Source of the DNA: Trichomonas vaginalis G3
Lineage: Eukaryota; Parabasalia; Trichomonadida; Trichomonadidae
Assembly: GCF_026262505.1 (NCBI RefSeq)
Contig: NC_067205.1
Location: 20,457,645 to 20,521,644, forward strand
Length of the DNA: 64,000 bases
Direction: 5' to 3'
A program made the translations under genes and the position numbers. Positions 53,507-62,822 of this stretch are shown piece by piece. The notes beneath the pieces are model-generated. The model saw only the letters and a list, made by a program, of their open reading frames with translations. It was not told the origin of the DNA and did no database searches. How positions within the stretch are numbered: position 1 is the first letter of the stretch; every line of letters begins with the position of its first letter.

Positions 53507-54232
53507 ATGGCAGATTACAATGATTACCTGATAGCTTTCACTCAAGTATGCAGATTCTTCAATGCATTCGCGCCATCTACAAAATTATTTATAGTGCCAC
53601 TTACATCTTGTCAACAGAGGTTTGATTTTTTTGAACTATCTCCAACTGTTTATAAAGTTAATGAAAAAGTTATGGAACTTTTAAACTTAATTTATTCAAT
53701 TAATGTAGACGAATTACCAGAAGAGTCTCTTTCAATGTATTATCAATTGAAAGATCAAACTGAATTCCAATTTGGAAATTTTATACAATATCTAAATAAG
53801 TACTTATATTGGATTAATAAAGAATGGCCTGGTTTACTTAAATCGTTAGATTCTATTGCAATCAAGTATCGAACTTATCTCAACCTAAATTTCATACAAA
53901 GATTTTCATACAAATCGAAAGAAATATATCCAATAATAAAAAAATTTTGTCGTGAACTAAGAGTTGATTTTAATGAGTTTTCTAATGGTGTTGATGAGGT
54001 CTATTGTGATTTACTCGATTTTGGTGTATCAGTTCTTAAAACAATTTCCAGTGTAAAGAAATTGATTTCAATTGTCAAAGAAAATCGAAAGCAACAAATC
54101 TTTCAAACTTACAATGATCAAGATAATCCAAAGGAAGAATTTAAATACCTGGAGAATCGATCTTATCTTAAGTCACTTCAATTTGAAACATTTCATAAAA
54201 GACCATATTCTGGTATTCCTAATATATTCTAG
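53507..54232 (+). CDS. Hypothetical helical protein, 241 aa
   Basis: Clean single frame starting ATGGCAG about 30 bp after an initiator-like TCACT. Mostly amphipathic helices with aromatic residues (FTQVCRFFNAFAP; FIQYLNKYLYWINKEWP; IYPIIKKFCRELRVDFNEF) and a basic C-terminus. No signal peptide, membrane span or known motif. The first gene of a plus-strand host trio (this, the Cys-rich membrane protein and the tetraspanin) but with wide spacers, so no operon-like link. Function unknown. Confidence 0.7.
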   Translation: MADYNDYLIAFTQVCRFFNAFAPSTKLFIVPLTSCQQRFDFFELSPTVYKVNEKVMELLNLIYSINVDELPEESLSMYYQLKDQTEFQFGNFIQYLNKYLYWINKEWPGLLKSLDSIAIKYRTYLNLNFIQRFSYKSKEIYPIIKKFCRELRVDFNEFSNGVDEVYCDLLDFGVSVLKTISSVKKLISIVKENRKQQIFQTYNDQDNPKEEFKYLENRSYLKSLQFETFHKRPYSGIPNIF

Positions 54233-54725
54233 ATTTCATTTTTTAAATTTTTAAAAATCTTTAAAATTTTATTCGACGAATTTATAATGTTCAAGAATAT
54301 ACAGAATTATAAAGTATTTTCATCCTTTTTAAGGCACATTTTATTAAAAAGTTTGCGTTATTTCCATCTCAATTTCTTTCAATCTCCCTCAATTTTTGTT
54401 GGGGTATCTCTTTATAAAAATGGTGTTTCTTGAACCTTTTGACTTTTATTTTTAGGTGACAATTTTGTTCTCAATAATTTTACAACATCTTTTACAACAT
54501 CTTTTTCCGCATTTTTTACATCTTTAAAAAATGTTATATCGATTTATCCCTAAATACAAATAATATGGGAGTGAAAATTTTTGACAAACCAATCATTCAC
54601 TTCATTTTTCAGATGAAAATTAGTTCTATCTTACAAAATGATCAATCGGATGATGATTTAATTGAAATGGTGTTAATGGGGTTTCTCAGTCATTCAATAG
54701 TGATTATATATGGGATGATTATGAT

Positions 54726-55559
54726 ATGGAAGCATATCTTGGAAACCTGACTGTAGATTTTGACTGTGAAACTTATTTTTGTTGTAGCTGTTGTTTTCAT
54801 CCGCCCAAATGCTGTGAATGCTGTTACATACCACATAGGTTTCTTAATTGCATATCATGCACTCCCACTTGCGGAATTGGCAGAATTTTCGCATGTATTA
54901 TAATTTTGATTGGCAACATATTCAATACTTTCAATGAACTTCCACTATTGACCGCATATATAGCCTCAATTGTCAGTTTAGTTATCTCATATTTCGATGA
55001 AACTCCAATCATTAGAACCACAACGATTGCCATTTTTTCCTTTCTCTGGTTATTGATTTTTTTACGGATTTTACATCTTTGGCCAACGACTCTTGAACAA
55101 TATTTGATAACGGGAGATGTTACCACAAGGAAAATTCAGTATTTGAATCATATGATTGTTCATACTCCAATAGGTTCTTCGCTTGAATCTGACTTTCCAT
55201 CTCTTTGTAACTTACTTAAAAATATCAAACTTCGGGAATGGTTCATGGATGAAGATTTACGTGCAAAATTTACATTGCATTTTAACATATTTAATTATCG
55301 AACTTTTGAAGGTGATAATCGAACATTTTTATTGAATGATCTATATAAGAATTGTCCAGAAAAAATCCAGATAAAACCCCCACAAATCAACCAACAAAAT
55401 TTCTTTCAACCATTAATTCGTGTTTCCATGCAAGGAAATCAACAAAGTCAACCTCTACCCATGCCTTACCAGCAAAGTTCCAATGCTTATTATTCCTATA
55501 TTCCTAATCTAATTCAATTATCTCCTTATTCACAGAACTCATTTCAAAATTCAGCGTAA
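54726..55559 (+). CDS. Cys-rich multi-pass membrane protein, 277 aa
   Basis: The N-terminal ~55 residues are very Cys-rich (FCCSCCFHPPKCCECCY, CISCTPTCGIG), a likely palmitoylation or metal-binding cluster. Two or three membrane helices follow (~57-80 FACIIILIGNIF; ~78-95; ~98-118 TIAIFSFLWLLIFLRIL). A soluble part and a Gln/Pro/Tyr-rich tail complete it (~215-277). Upstream in the same frame (from 54,668) the sequence is open and acidic (SDYIWDDYD), while an ATG at 54,613 in another frame encodes MKISSILQNDQSDDDLIE. The real start may therefore be 54,613 with a one-base frame change near 54,665. Membrane protein of unknown role. Confidence 0.7.
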   Translation: MEAYLGNLTVDFDCETYFCCSCCFHPPKCCECCYIPHRFLNCISCTPTCGIGRIFACIIILIGNIFNTFNELPLLTAYIASIVSLVISYFDETPIIRTTTIAIFSFLWLLIFLRILHLWPTTLEQYLITGDVTTRKIQYLNHMIVHTPIGSSLESDFPSLCNLLKNIKLREWFMDEDLRAKFTLHFNIFNYRTFEGDNRTFLLNDLYKNCPEKIQIKPPQINQQNFFQPLIRVSMQGNQQSQPLPMPYQQSSNAYYSYIPNLIQLSPYSQNSFQNSA

Positions 55560-56070
55560 CAATAAACAAAGTTTTCATATCACAAATTACCAAATCATAG
55601 AGTCCCAAAAATGTTGAAGGCATAAATTGACTAGATATTGTATCAAGATCATGAAATTACTCAAATAATCTTATATATTTTCATATCACAACTCGTCTTT
55701 TGAGTTATTAGATCTTATTAGTAAACATTTATTTTATATATCAATTACAAATGAATCAATTGAGAGGAGTGTTTATGAAGATTAAGTGCCGAATGGAGCC
55801 CTGTGAATTATCGAATAGATTTTATTGAATTGAAAACCAATTGAAATTATAAAGTTGATAATATTAATTATTTCTGATAGTATAATAGTTTAATGCGAAC
55901 TTGATAAATTTTTAAGATCAGAATTTTTTTGCCAAAAAAAATTTAAGATCATAATTTATAGGTTTAGAAAGTATTAATAAATGATTGTATATATTTTGCA
56001 AGTCGCTTAAAATATCATTTGAATGTCGATAATTCAGTAATTGAAAGATTTATCAAAAATTGAAAAGAGT
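55560..56070. other. Intergenic spacer
   Basis: AT-rich, no ORF, repeat or RNA gene recognised. Confidence 0.5.
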
Positions 56071-56720
56071 ATGACGTTTGAAAGAGAACTTCATTTTCAC
56101 ACAAGTATGACTTGCTGCTCCTGCTGCGCTAGAACAGTTATTGGAATTGTCAACTTCATTGTTCTTCTCATTCTTGGCCTATGTGTCTTCATTGGTTGGG
56201 CTGCAATCAAAAAGAATAACCTTGATACTTTAGGCAAAGCAAAAACAGGTGTAATTATGATGATTGTTGTTTTCGTATTTGTTGCAATTGTATGCATTCT
56301 TGGCTTCCTTATTATTTGCTTTGGTAACATTAAATGCTACAGAGTCACATACGCAATCCTGTTCATTGTAGTTGTTGTTATTGAAATTGTTATCATTGCC
56401 GTAGCAATTGGTATTGTAAAGAAGATTAACACTACTGTTCAAGCTTGGTGGGATGAAAACAAAGGCAAAGATACAATCAAAAGTATCAAAGAAGGCTTAG
56501 AATGCTGTGGTTACAAGACACCATATAGCGAAGAAGATATGAAGAACTGTGGTTATCACAACACAACTGCAACAACAATTGAAATTGCACCCAACAAGTA
56601 GATGATCTTATCAAAGCATGGAAGAAGATTCTTCTAGGTGTTGGTATCTTTGTTATTGTAATTCAAGTAATTGTACTTGCTTTCGCTCTTTATCTTGCTT
56701 TCTGGTATGAAAAAGAATAA
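56071..56720 (+). CDS. Tetraspanin family protein (one-base frame change)
   Basis: Plasma-membrane organiser of the tetraspanin type. Membrane segments: TVIGIVNFIVLLILGLCVFI, GVIMMIVVFVFVAIVCILGF, VTYAILFIVVVVIEIVIIAV, and, after the large loop, ILLGVGIFVIVIQVIVLAFA. The loop contains the hallmark CCGYKTP and further Cys. A Cys-rich cytosolic turn (TCCSCCAR) precedes the first span. The frame from 56,071 stops at 56,601, but the last loop Cys (NCTQQVDDLIKAW) and the fourth span continue in the next frame to 56,720. One missing A near 56,580 would explain this. Start: the ATG at 56,071; the frame is open a further 10 codons upstream without ATG. About 216 aa, normal for the family. Confidence 0.8.
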
Positions 56721-56760
56721 AACTAAATAAACATTTTCCACCTTTAAGAATAAATCAACT

Positions 56761-57501
56761 TTAAATAAAATTGTTCTTCAGTCTTAGTAAATGATAAGTG
56801 GAATAAACTAAATTATAGTACAATGTATGTGCATTCGCTGAATAAATGAGGATATTTTTATATAAATACAAAGTATTGAAATCTTTTTGAATAATTGTTG
56901 ATTTTAATTGGGAAGATTCAATATCAATTCCTGTGTTTAATTCTTGTTGTTCTTCAATAAATGCGGCATTTGGTTTTCTTTTGACTCTTTTTGAGCCTTT
57001 CTTAGGTTTTTCGTAAGGTTGACGAGGTTTGTAATAGTCATATTCTGGATAAAACTCGAAATTATCTTCTTTTTCTTCTTCTTCAAAATATGAATATGAA
57101 TTTTTTGTATTTGTGGAAATTATTGATGTATTTATTTCGGATTTTTCTTCTGTAATGTCGTCAAGCTGTAATTGGTCTTGTGATGGAATTATTTCAGAAA
57201 TTTTATTATTAATAGATTTTTTAATTGGTGATTCGTTAAATAATTGATCTTCGACTTCTTCTGATATACTTTCTAATATTAAATTTGAATTAGAATTGTT
57301 TTTAACAAAGTTATTTTGAAAATGTAAGATTTCGTTAATTCTTGTACTACTTCGCCGACTCTCAGATGCAGAATCATCGTTTTCGTAAGTTTGGTTTTGC
57401 TTTGGATGTGAAATTTGTCGCTTGCCTGCTCGATTTAAAATTTCTTTGATAGATTTACCTAATGTTGATCGTGGATTCTTAAGTTTTGTCTTAACCCTCA
57501 T
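56761..57501 (-). CDS. Disordered Ser/Glu-rich protein, 246 aa (duplicated segment)
   Basis: Minus-strand frame with a basic N-terminus (MRVKTKLKNPRSTLGKSIKE), a long acidic, Ser-rich middle (SEEVEDQLFNES; DDITEEKSEINTS; YFEEEEKEDNFEFYPEYDYY), a basic patch (KPKKGSKRVKRKP, NLS-like) and an unrelated-looking tail after GIDIESS. The segment 56,918-57,337 is duplicated at 59,794-60,213 without indels. Because the tail differs from the second copy, the C-terminus here may be a junction artefact of the duplication. Probably an intrinsically disordered nuclear protein; no family recognised. Confidence 0.6.
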   Translation of the reverse strand: MRVKTKLKNPRSTLGKSIKEILNRAGKRQISHPKQNQTYENDDSASESRRSSTRINEILHFQNNFVKNNSNSNLILESISEEVEDQLFNESPIKKSINNKISEIIPSQDQLQLDDITEEKSEINTSIISTNTKNSYSYFEEEEKEDNFEFYPEYDYYKPRQPYEKPKKGSKRVKRKPNAAFIEEQQELNTGIDIESSQLKSTIIQKDFNTLYLYKNILIYSANAHTLYYNLVYSTYHLLRLKNNFI

Positions 57502-57709
57502 GTATGGAAATGCTTCTGAAACTTGGCAAATAACTTTTTTTTTGACAGTTGTCCGAAGATTCTTATTATATATTTGTCAAAAAAAAATCAGGCGATTAAG
57601 GCTGCAACCTATAGAAATAAAGGACAAAACATTAAACAGTTCAAGGATTACTATACACGTATGTGTGATGAGTATGTCAGGAAGTGGAAAGCATGTGTAA
57701 TTGAAATTT

Positions 57710-58745
57710 TTATCGTTTAATCAATAAAACAAGTGAAACATAAAATTTACCAAAAAGAAAATTTATAAGTTTAAAAGAAGAACAAATTTTATTTTCTTTC
57801 TTTGGTACAAATAATACTTCATATTCAAAATCTCTTGCACATATACTAAAATCAATGTAGTAAAAAATAATTTTAAATGATTCTGTTCCTTTTTCTGATG
57901 TATCAACATCTCCATAAGATGAATAAGAATCAATACTACATTGATGTATATAAATCTGTCTACCACTTGCTTTAAATAAAAATCCATTCGGTCGATTGTT
58001 TTGGAAAGATGAATTGAAAATATCAAGATTACACTTATAAACAAAAACTAATACAAAATATTGCTCTTGAGAATTATTTATATAATTACATCGGTCAATT
58101 CTTCCTGAACAATGAAAAAACGAAGTAATAATCCATTGAGTTACTTTTAAATTCTCAAAATTACAAAATGAAACATTTACTGTTGATTCATAATCATATT
58201 CAAAATTTTGATAACTAAAACCTGTAGAACTTGCTGAAATACAGTTAGAAATGTTTGTTTTTGAAAGTGATGCAAAACCTTGATTTTGGAAAATCATAAA
58301 ATTTACTGAACTATTTCCTCCATTACAAATTGATCCCTGGAGAATTGTACTGTTAATTTCGCCACATAAATAAGTAAATTGGCCTTCTGTAGGAGTTTGA
58401 CTTTCAAATGAACAGAATTTATCAATAATAATGTTATTTTTACTATAACTTTGAATATAAACTGTACCTGAACCTTTTGAAAAAACGTTTTCGCAAAGTA
58501 AAATCGAGCAATCTTTTGTATATTCGAAATTAACTGCTCTATCTTGAAGATTGATAAACTTGCAGATGTATGCAAAGCATTTGCTAGATGTTGCTGTGAC
58601 TTTTTCAACTTCACCGGTAAAAACTTCGGAAGGAGGACTAATTCCTTCATAGTAAAGGTTCCAAATGCTATCTTGATTAGCATCGCTATGGGGATACTTC
58701 TCGAGTACAATTAATTGCACTTAAACAATGAGTTTTTAGACACAT
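57710..58745 (-). CDS. Family B beta-helix surface-type protein, ~336 aa
   Basis: Most complete family B member. The frame 58,720-57,710 contains SIWNLYYEGISPPSEVF, CFAYICKFINLQDRAVNF, DCSILLCENVFSKGSGTVYI, LSKTNISNC, VSFCNFENLK, RIDRCNYINNSQ, NSSFQNNRPNG and IYIHQCSIDSYSSYGDVDTS. These are regularly spaced strand-turn motifs of a parallel beta-helix. The C-terminus is hydrophobic (LINFLFGKFYVSLVLLIKR), a likely anchor. It lacks an ATG in that frame: the nearest (58,745, MCLKTHCLSAIN) is in a neighbouring frame, suggesting a one-base change near 58,690. Confidence 0.65.
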
Positions 58746-58899
58746 TGCAAAAGTAATAAAAAGGATGGGGGTGACACCAAAAGTGAACTTCCTTCATAAA
58801 AAAATGAAATTCACTGGAATATTCATCAAATATTTATTATTTATCTGTTAGTTTGGTTAAATCAAAAGTATAGCTGTTCAGAATTATTCATTTTTTATA

Positions 58900-59170
58900 A
58901 TGTCTGGGAAATCTATTGTACGTGTTACATCTCATCGAGCTGATAATAACAAATTATATTATTGTATTCAATGTAATGATAATACATTTCTCTGGGTAAC
59001 TCCAAACTCCATAAATGATGAAACAAATAAATTATTTGTAAGGTACTTTTATAACAGATCCTGTTGATGATGATTTATTTTTAACTCGAGAAGATAAAGA
59101 TAATCCAAGCATTGTATTCAAAGAAAAATATAAAAAGATGAATAATATAACAATTTATAAATACAAATAA
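58900..59170 (+). CDS. Short chromodomain-like protein, ~88 aa (one-base frame change)
   Basis: ATG at 58,900 gives MSGKSIVRVTSHRADNNKLY then YCIQCNDNTFLWVTPNSIND, reminiscent of a small chromo-like barrel (cf. YLVKW..TWEP). The frame closes at 59,067. The following sequence to 59,170 is coding-like in the next frame (ITDPVDDDLFLTREDKDNPS), and removing one T of the TTTT at ~59,047 would connect them. It ends overlapping the convergent gene. Chromodomain assignment is tentative. Confidence 0.45.
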
Positions 59171-60232
59171 AACAATTAATCAATTCCTTTAAGGAACTTA
59201 TTATTATATTATAGGCTGATTTGGCATTGTCTCTTTTGATTCTGGGAGTAGATTTATAATTATCATCATCTGAACTAGAATTATCAAGGAATTTTCGTTT
59301 AAAAGGCGAGGTTTTTGAATGGGTTTCTTTATTTGTTGTTGTTTTTGGAGTTGATTGTTGATAATTTTCTTTTTGTGAAATTTTTGTTGTTGATTTGCTA
59401 ATTTTAGGTGTATTGTAATTATACTTCTTTGGTGTATTGAATTTGTCTTGTTTGAGTCCGGATTCATCATCACTTGATGAAGAGAATATAAATCTTGATC
59501 CGTTTTTAAGAGTTAAAGGGGATATTTTATCTGGGTCACTATCGAATATATGGTTGAACTCAAATAGATATGTTTCATTAGACAAAACTGACTCTGAAAG
59601 TCGAGATCGATAATTCATTGTCGAAATGACCTGATATTTATCTGGATCTGTTTCGTATCTGTTCAGTTTAGGATATTTACTAACACGAAAGCCACGATGA
59701 TCGTCATCACTAGCATAAACTCCGTCTTTTGGAATTCCAAGAAACAAAACTTCTTCGTTGTTTTCTTCTTCATATGAATATTCATATTCAATATCAATAT
59801 CAATTCCTGTGTTTAATTCTTGTTGTTCTTCAATAAATGCAGCATTTGGTTTTCTTTTGACTCTTTTTGAGCCTTTCTTAGGTTTTTCGTAAGGTTGACG
59901 AGGTTTGTAATAGTCATATTCTGGATAAAACTCGAAATTATCTTCTTTTTCTTCTTCTTCAAAATATGAATATGAATTTTTTGTATTTGTGGAAATTATT
60001 GATGTATTTATTTCGGATTTTTCTTCTGTAATGTCGTCAAGCTGTAATTGGTCTTGTGATGGAATTATTTCAGAAATTTTATTATTAATAGATTTTTTAA
60101 TTGGTGATTCGTTAAATAATTGATCTTCGGCTTCTTCTGATATACTTTCTAATATGAAATTTGAATTAGAATTGTTTCTTACAAAATTATTTTGAAAATG
60201 TAGGATTTCGTTAACACCGCTCGCATTTTTGT
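59118..60232 (-). CDS. Disordered Ser/Asp-rich protein, second copy (no ATG)
   Basis: Open frame of ~370 codons. Its N-terminal ~140 residues are the duplicated segment of the 56,761-57,501 gene (HFQNNFVRNNS ... KPKKGSKRVKRKP ... ELNTGIDI). It then continues uniquely with EYEYSYEEENNEEVLFLGIP and Ser/Thr/Lys-rich disordered sequence (FSSSSDDESG, LDNSSSDDDNYKSTPRIK). The C-terminus may carry a hydrophobic run. No in-frame ATG occurs before the stop at ~60,235: the 5' end of the gene was probably lost at the duplication junction (60,214). Likely a pseudogene or a truncated partner of the first copy. Confidence 0.5.
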
Positions 60233-61358
60233 TCGCTATACTTATTTAAATTAAGCTACCTTAAACATACTTGTACCAAATATTAAAACTCTCTCAAATG
60301 TTAAATACAAAATTAATTAAATTATTAAGTTGAAAACTTTCACAATTTTCCACTTTAATATGCGTGCTTGACTAGGAACATCAATGGTAACATCTCGATA
60401 TATTCATTTGTGGCAAATAAAAAGATTATGAAATTTATTATGAATATTACACAAAAAAAGGAGGTGATAGCAAGACAAAAATAGACATATTATCATGTTT
60501 GTCTAATTCATCTATGCATTGTATATAATCGAAATTTATTTTGTAACTCACGTATTTTCAAGCTACCTTAAATATCTTCCTAGTATAAAATCGTTTACAA
60601 TTCATTTCCACTCAAATCTAGTTAAATTTATTATAATATTATTATCAATATAATTCCTTACTCATAAATCACTCATTATCTCACACATATGATATAAGCT
60701 CAGCTAGTATTATCTAAATTTTTCATTATTACTCCTTGAATAAATCTACATGTGGAACCCTGAGTTGAGTGACTTCTAAATATTCATGATTAAAAATGTG
60801 AACCAAATTGCAAATTTTTAATAAAACCAAGCAATCCATGATGCATACTGTTATAAATTTATGAGAAAGACATGCAGCATTATGAGAAAAGACTACGTTT
60901 TTTCTCTCAAAAAATTGAATTGCTATTCAACTGCGATTTTGAGATGACTATATTATAATAAATTTAACTAGATTTGAGTGGAAATGAATTTTAAACGATT
61001 TTATATTAGGAAATGGTGTCTATTTATGCAAGCATATAATAAATAATAATTTTGAGGATATATTAGCCATAAGACTTAAATAGCTTAGTGGAAAACTCAA
61101 TAAAGATTAGGACAAGTATTATTCTCCAATATCGATGATTTCAAACTTGGAATTGGGCGAAATTATTTGATAAAAATTCCATTGGAAGGATTTGAAAAGT
61201 TTTAACTATAATGAATGTATAACTTATGTGATGAGAAATTGAAATGAATATGAGTTTAAAGGAATTAATTAAGAAAATTTATTAGAATATATACTGAATT
61301 AAAAGACATAACTTGCATAAAAATAAATGATTTAGCTAAAATATTTTAATAACCCTTA
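60233..61358. other. Intergenic with a foldback element
   Basis: AT-rich. AAGCTACCTTAAA occurs at ~60,254 and ~60,560. Apart from the inverted-repeat element at 60,577-61,013 nothing is recognised. Confidence 0.5.
60577..61013. mobile_element. 437-bp MITE/foldback element with ~60-bp inverted ends
   Basis: Left arm from TTCCTAGTATAAAATCGTTT (60,577) through ATTTCCACTCAAATCTAG to TTATTATAATAT matches, inverted, the right arm ending ATATTAGGAA near 61,012, with two or three mismatches over ~62 bp. The centre is AT-rich and non-coding. No target duplication was visible, so the superfamily is unknown. Confidence 0.75.
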
Positions 61359-61534
61359 GGGTTGTACAAACTGGCACAATTTTGCGGGCCGCCTGCCAGG
61401 AGCTGGCACGCGGCCAAAATCAAAAAAGTGGCCAAAAATCGGGCCTCGTGGCGTGGAAAGGGTGGAGCCCGAAGGGCGACATCCTTTCCACGCCACTCGG
61501 CCTATGACCACAATTATATAATATGCTCATTATT
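61359..61534. mobile_element. Left part of the TA-flanked element, copy 2 (cut by Polinton P2)
   Basis: Starts with the same TA + GGGTTGTACAAACTGGCAC and is ~98% identical to 49,920-50,094, apart from the inverted hairpin loop. It ends at CATTATT, where Polinton P2 begins. The remainder should lie beyond P2. Confidence 0.85.
61450..61494. repeat. GC-rich hairpin, loop orientation 2
   Basis: Same 12-bp arms as at 50,010-50,054 (GGCGTGGAAAGG / CCTTTCCACGCC), but the 21-base loop (61,462-61,482) is the exact reverse complement of the loop at 50,022-50,042. Confidence 0.9.
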
Positions 61535-61690
61535 AGTAGTATATGTGGAAGGGTTTAGTGACTTTTTTTGTTACATCTATATATAGACGATGCATTAAAA
61601 TATATTTATTTATAAATCATTAAAAAAATTAACATTAATTTTAAAATAATTTATTTTTTTATCTTTTATAAAAGAAGCTATATATAGATG
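61535..61690 (+). repeat. Left terminal repeat of Polinton P2
   Basis: Homologous to 17,620-17,876 in inverse orientation: GGAAGGGTT(T), GTGACTTTTTTTGTTAC, CATCTATATATAG at 61,575 and the inverse motif at 61,674. Lacks the ~120-bp segment present in P1. Confidence 0.8.
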
Positions 61691-62110
61691 ATGTCAGATA
61701 TTCCGCGATTAATTAAACATCATTTAAATCCTGAATGGGTTAAACTTCAATTTAAAAATGAAGATTGTGAATTATTAAATGAATATGAAAGCCAAAATAA
61801 GCTAATGAGGTATAAATATAATGATAAAGAATATTTAATTTCATGGAATCAATGGAGTCATAATCAAAGACCTCATAAACGAGAAGAAGAAATTGAAAAT
61901 AATGAAATGGAAATCATTGATGACATTAAAGAGGATGGAATTCCTAAATTTTGTAGAAAAACCTTTAGAACTAAGTTAGGAGCATATAAACGTAGAGTAT
62001 TAAATCCTGAATACATAAAACATTTATTTAAAAAGGAAGACTGTGAATTATTAAACGTTAATGAATATGAAAATGCTAAATCAAAATTGAATATAATATA
62101 TTGGAAGTGA
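61688..62110 (+). CDS. Polinton P2 terminal-repeat protein, 140 aa
   Basis: Starts ATGATG like the mini-ORF of P1 and encodes MMSDIPRLIKHHLNPEW. It contains an internal duplication, NPEWVKLQFKNEDCELLNEY (~residue 14) and NPEYIKHLFKKEDCELL (~residue 106). Polar and basic-acidic, with a central NQWSHNQRPHKREEEI. Coding-like sequence continues to about 62,277, sharing the P1 ending NNYFHE, so the gene region is longer and looks broken. Unknown function. Being carried in the end repeats suggests one copy per end. Confidence 0.6.
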   Translation: MMSDIPRLIKHHLNPEWVKLQFKNEDCELLNEYESQNKLMRYKYNDKEYLISWNQWSHNQRPHKREEEIENNEMEIIDDIKEDGIPKFCRKTFRTKLGAYKRRVLNPEYIKHLFKKEDCELLNVNEYENAKSKLNIIYWK

Positions 62111-62342
62111 TGAAAGGTGTAAAGATAAAGATAAAGTTTATTCAGTTTCATATAATAACTGGCACACGTTAGGGATAAGAAAACATTTAGGAGATTATGG
62201 TAAAAGTTCTGAATTCTTTAAATCTAGTATGTACGAGAGAGTAAAAGAAATTAGAAATAATTATTTTCATGAATGAAAAATAAACTTTAAAAATTCATGT
62301 CTTACATTTTTTGAATAATTTATTTTTTTAATTCGTAAGAAA

Positions 62343-62822
62343 ATGAGTGGATCAAGATTCGTAACCGTCAATCAATTAATGGATGCTCTTTCACCAATTC
62401 TTGAAAATGTTAAACAAGTAGATGTTTATTTCGATGATTATGTAGAAAGTATATATTATAAAGGTAAGTTTAATATTAAACCTATTGCTTTTGCATTTGA
62501 TAATAAATTAATTGAAAATGCAAAAATTTGGGAATTAATTCCGAATATTGAATTTATAACAAATATTAATGATAAATGGTTTAAACGAATTCCAACCACA
62601 AAAGTTCTTTGTAAATTAATGATCAAAACTGAGGAAAAAGAATTTAACGGGTTTAAATATCATCCAAATAAAGTTTCAGAACTAGAAAATGAAAAACTTC
62701 AGAAAAAATTAAACGATAGACTTTCAAATGATCGTATTGAAAAAATAAATAAACTAACAGAAGTTGCATTTAATAATGAAATATTTGATGAATATAACCT
62801 TGAACTCAGTGATGGACTTTAA
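62343..62822 (+). CDS. Polinton P2 hypothetical protein, 159 aa
   Basis: Starts after a T-rich tract (TTATTTTTTTAATTCGTAAGAAA then ATG). That upstream region is homologous to the one before the EF-hand gene of P1, but the protein is unrelated. Mixed alpha/beta (VNQLMDALSPILENVKQVDVYF; FNIKPIAFAFDNKLIENAKIW) with a Lys-rich helical C-terminus. Its stop lies in a short palindrome (62,814-62,826). Family unknown. Confidence 0.65.
   Translation: MSGSRFVTVNQLMDALSPILENVKQVDVYFDDYVESIYYKGKFNIKPIAFAFDNKLIENAKIWELIPNIEFITNINDKWFKRIPTTKVLCKLMIKTEEKEFNGFKYHPNKVSELENEKLQKKLNDRLSNDRIEKINKLTEVAFNNEIFDEYNLELSDGL

Noticed and set aside
59041-59061. Ultra-short intron GTAAGG...AACAG in the 58,900 ORF
   Set aside because: Removing it does not restore the downstream coding frame and the trichomonad intron consensus (GTAYGT...ACTAACACACAG) is absent.
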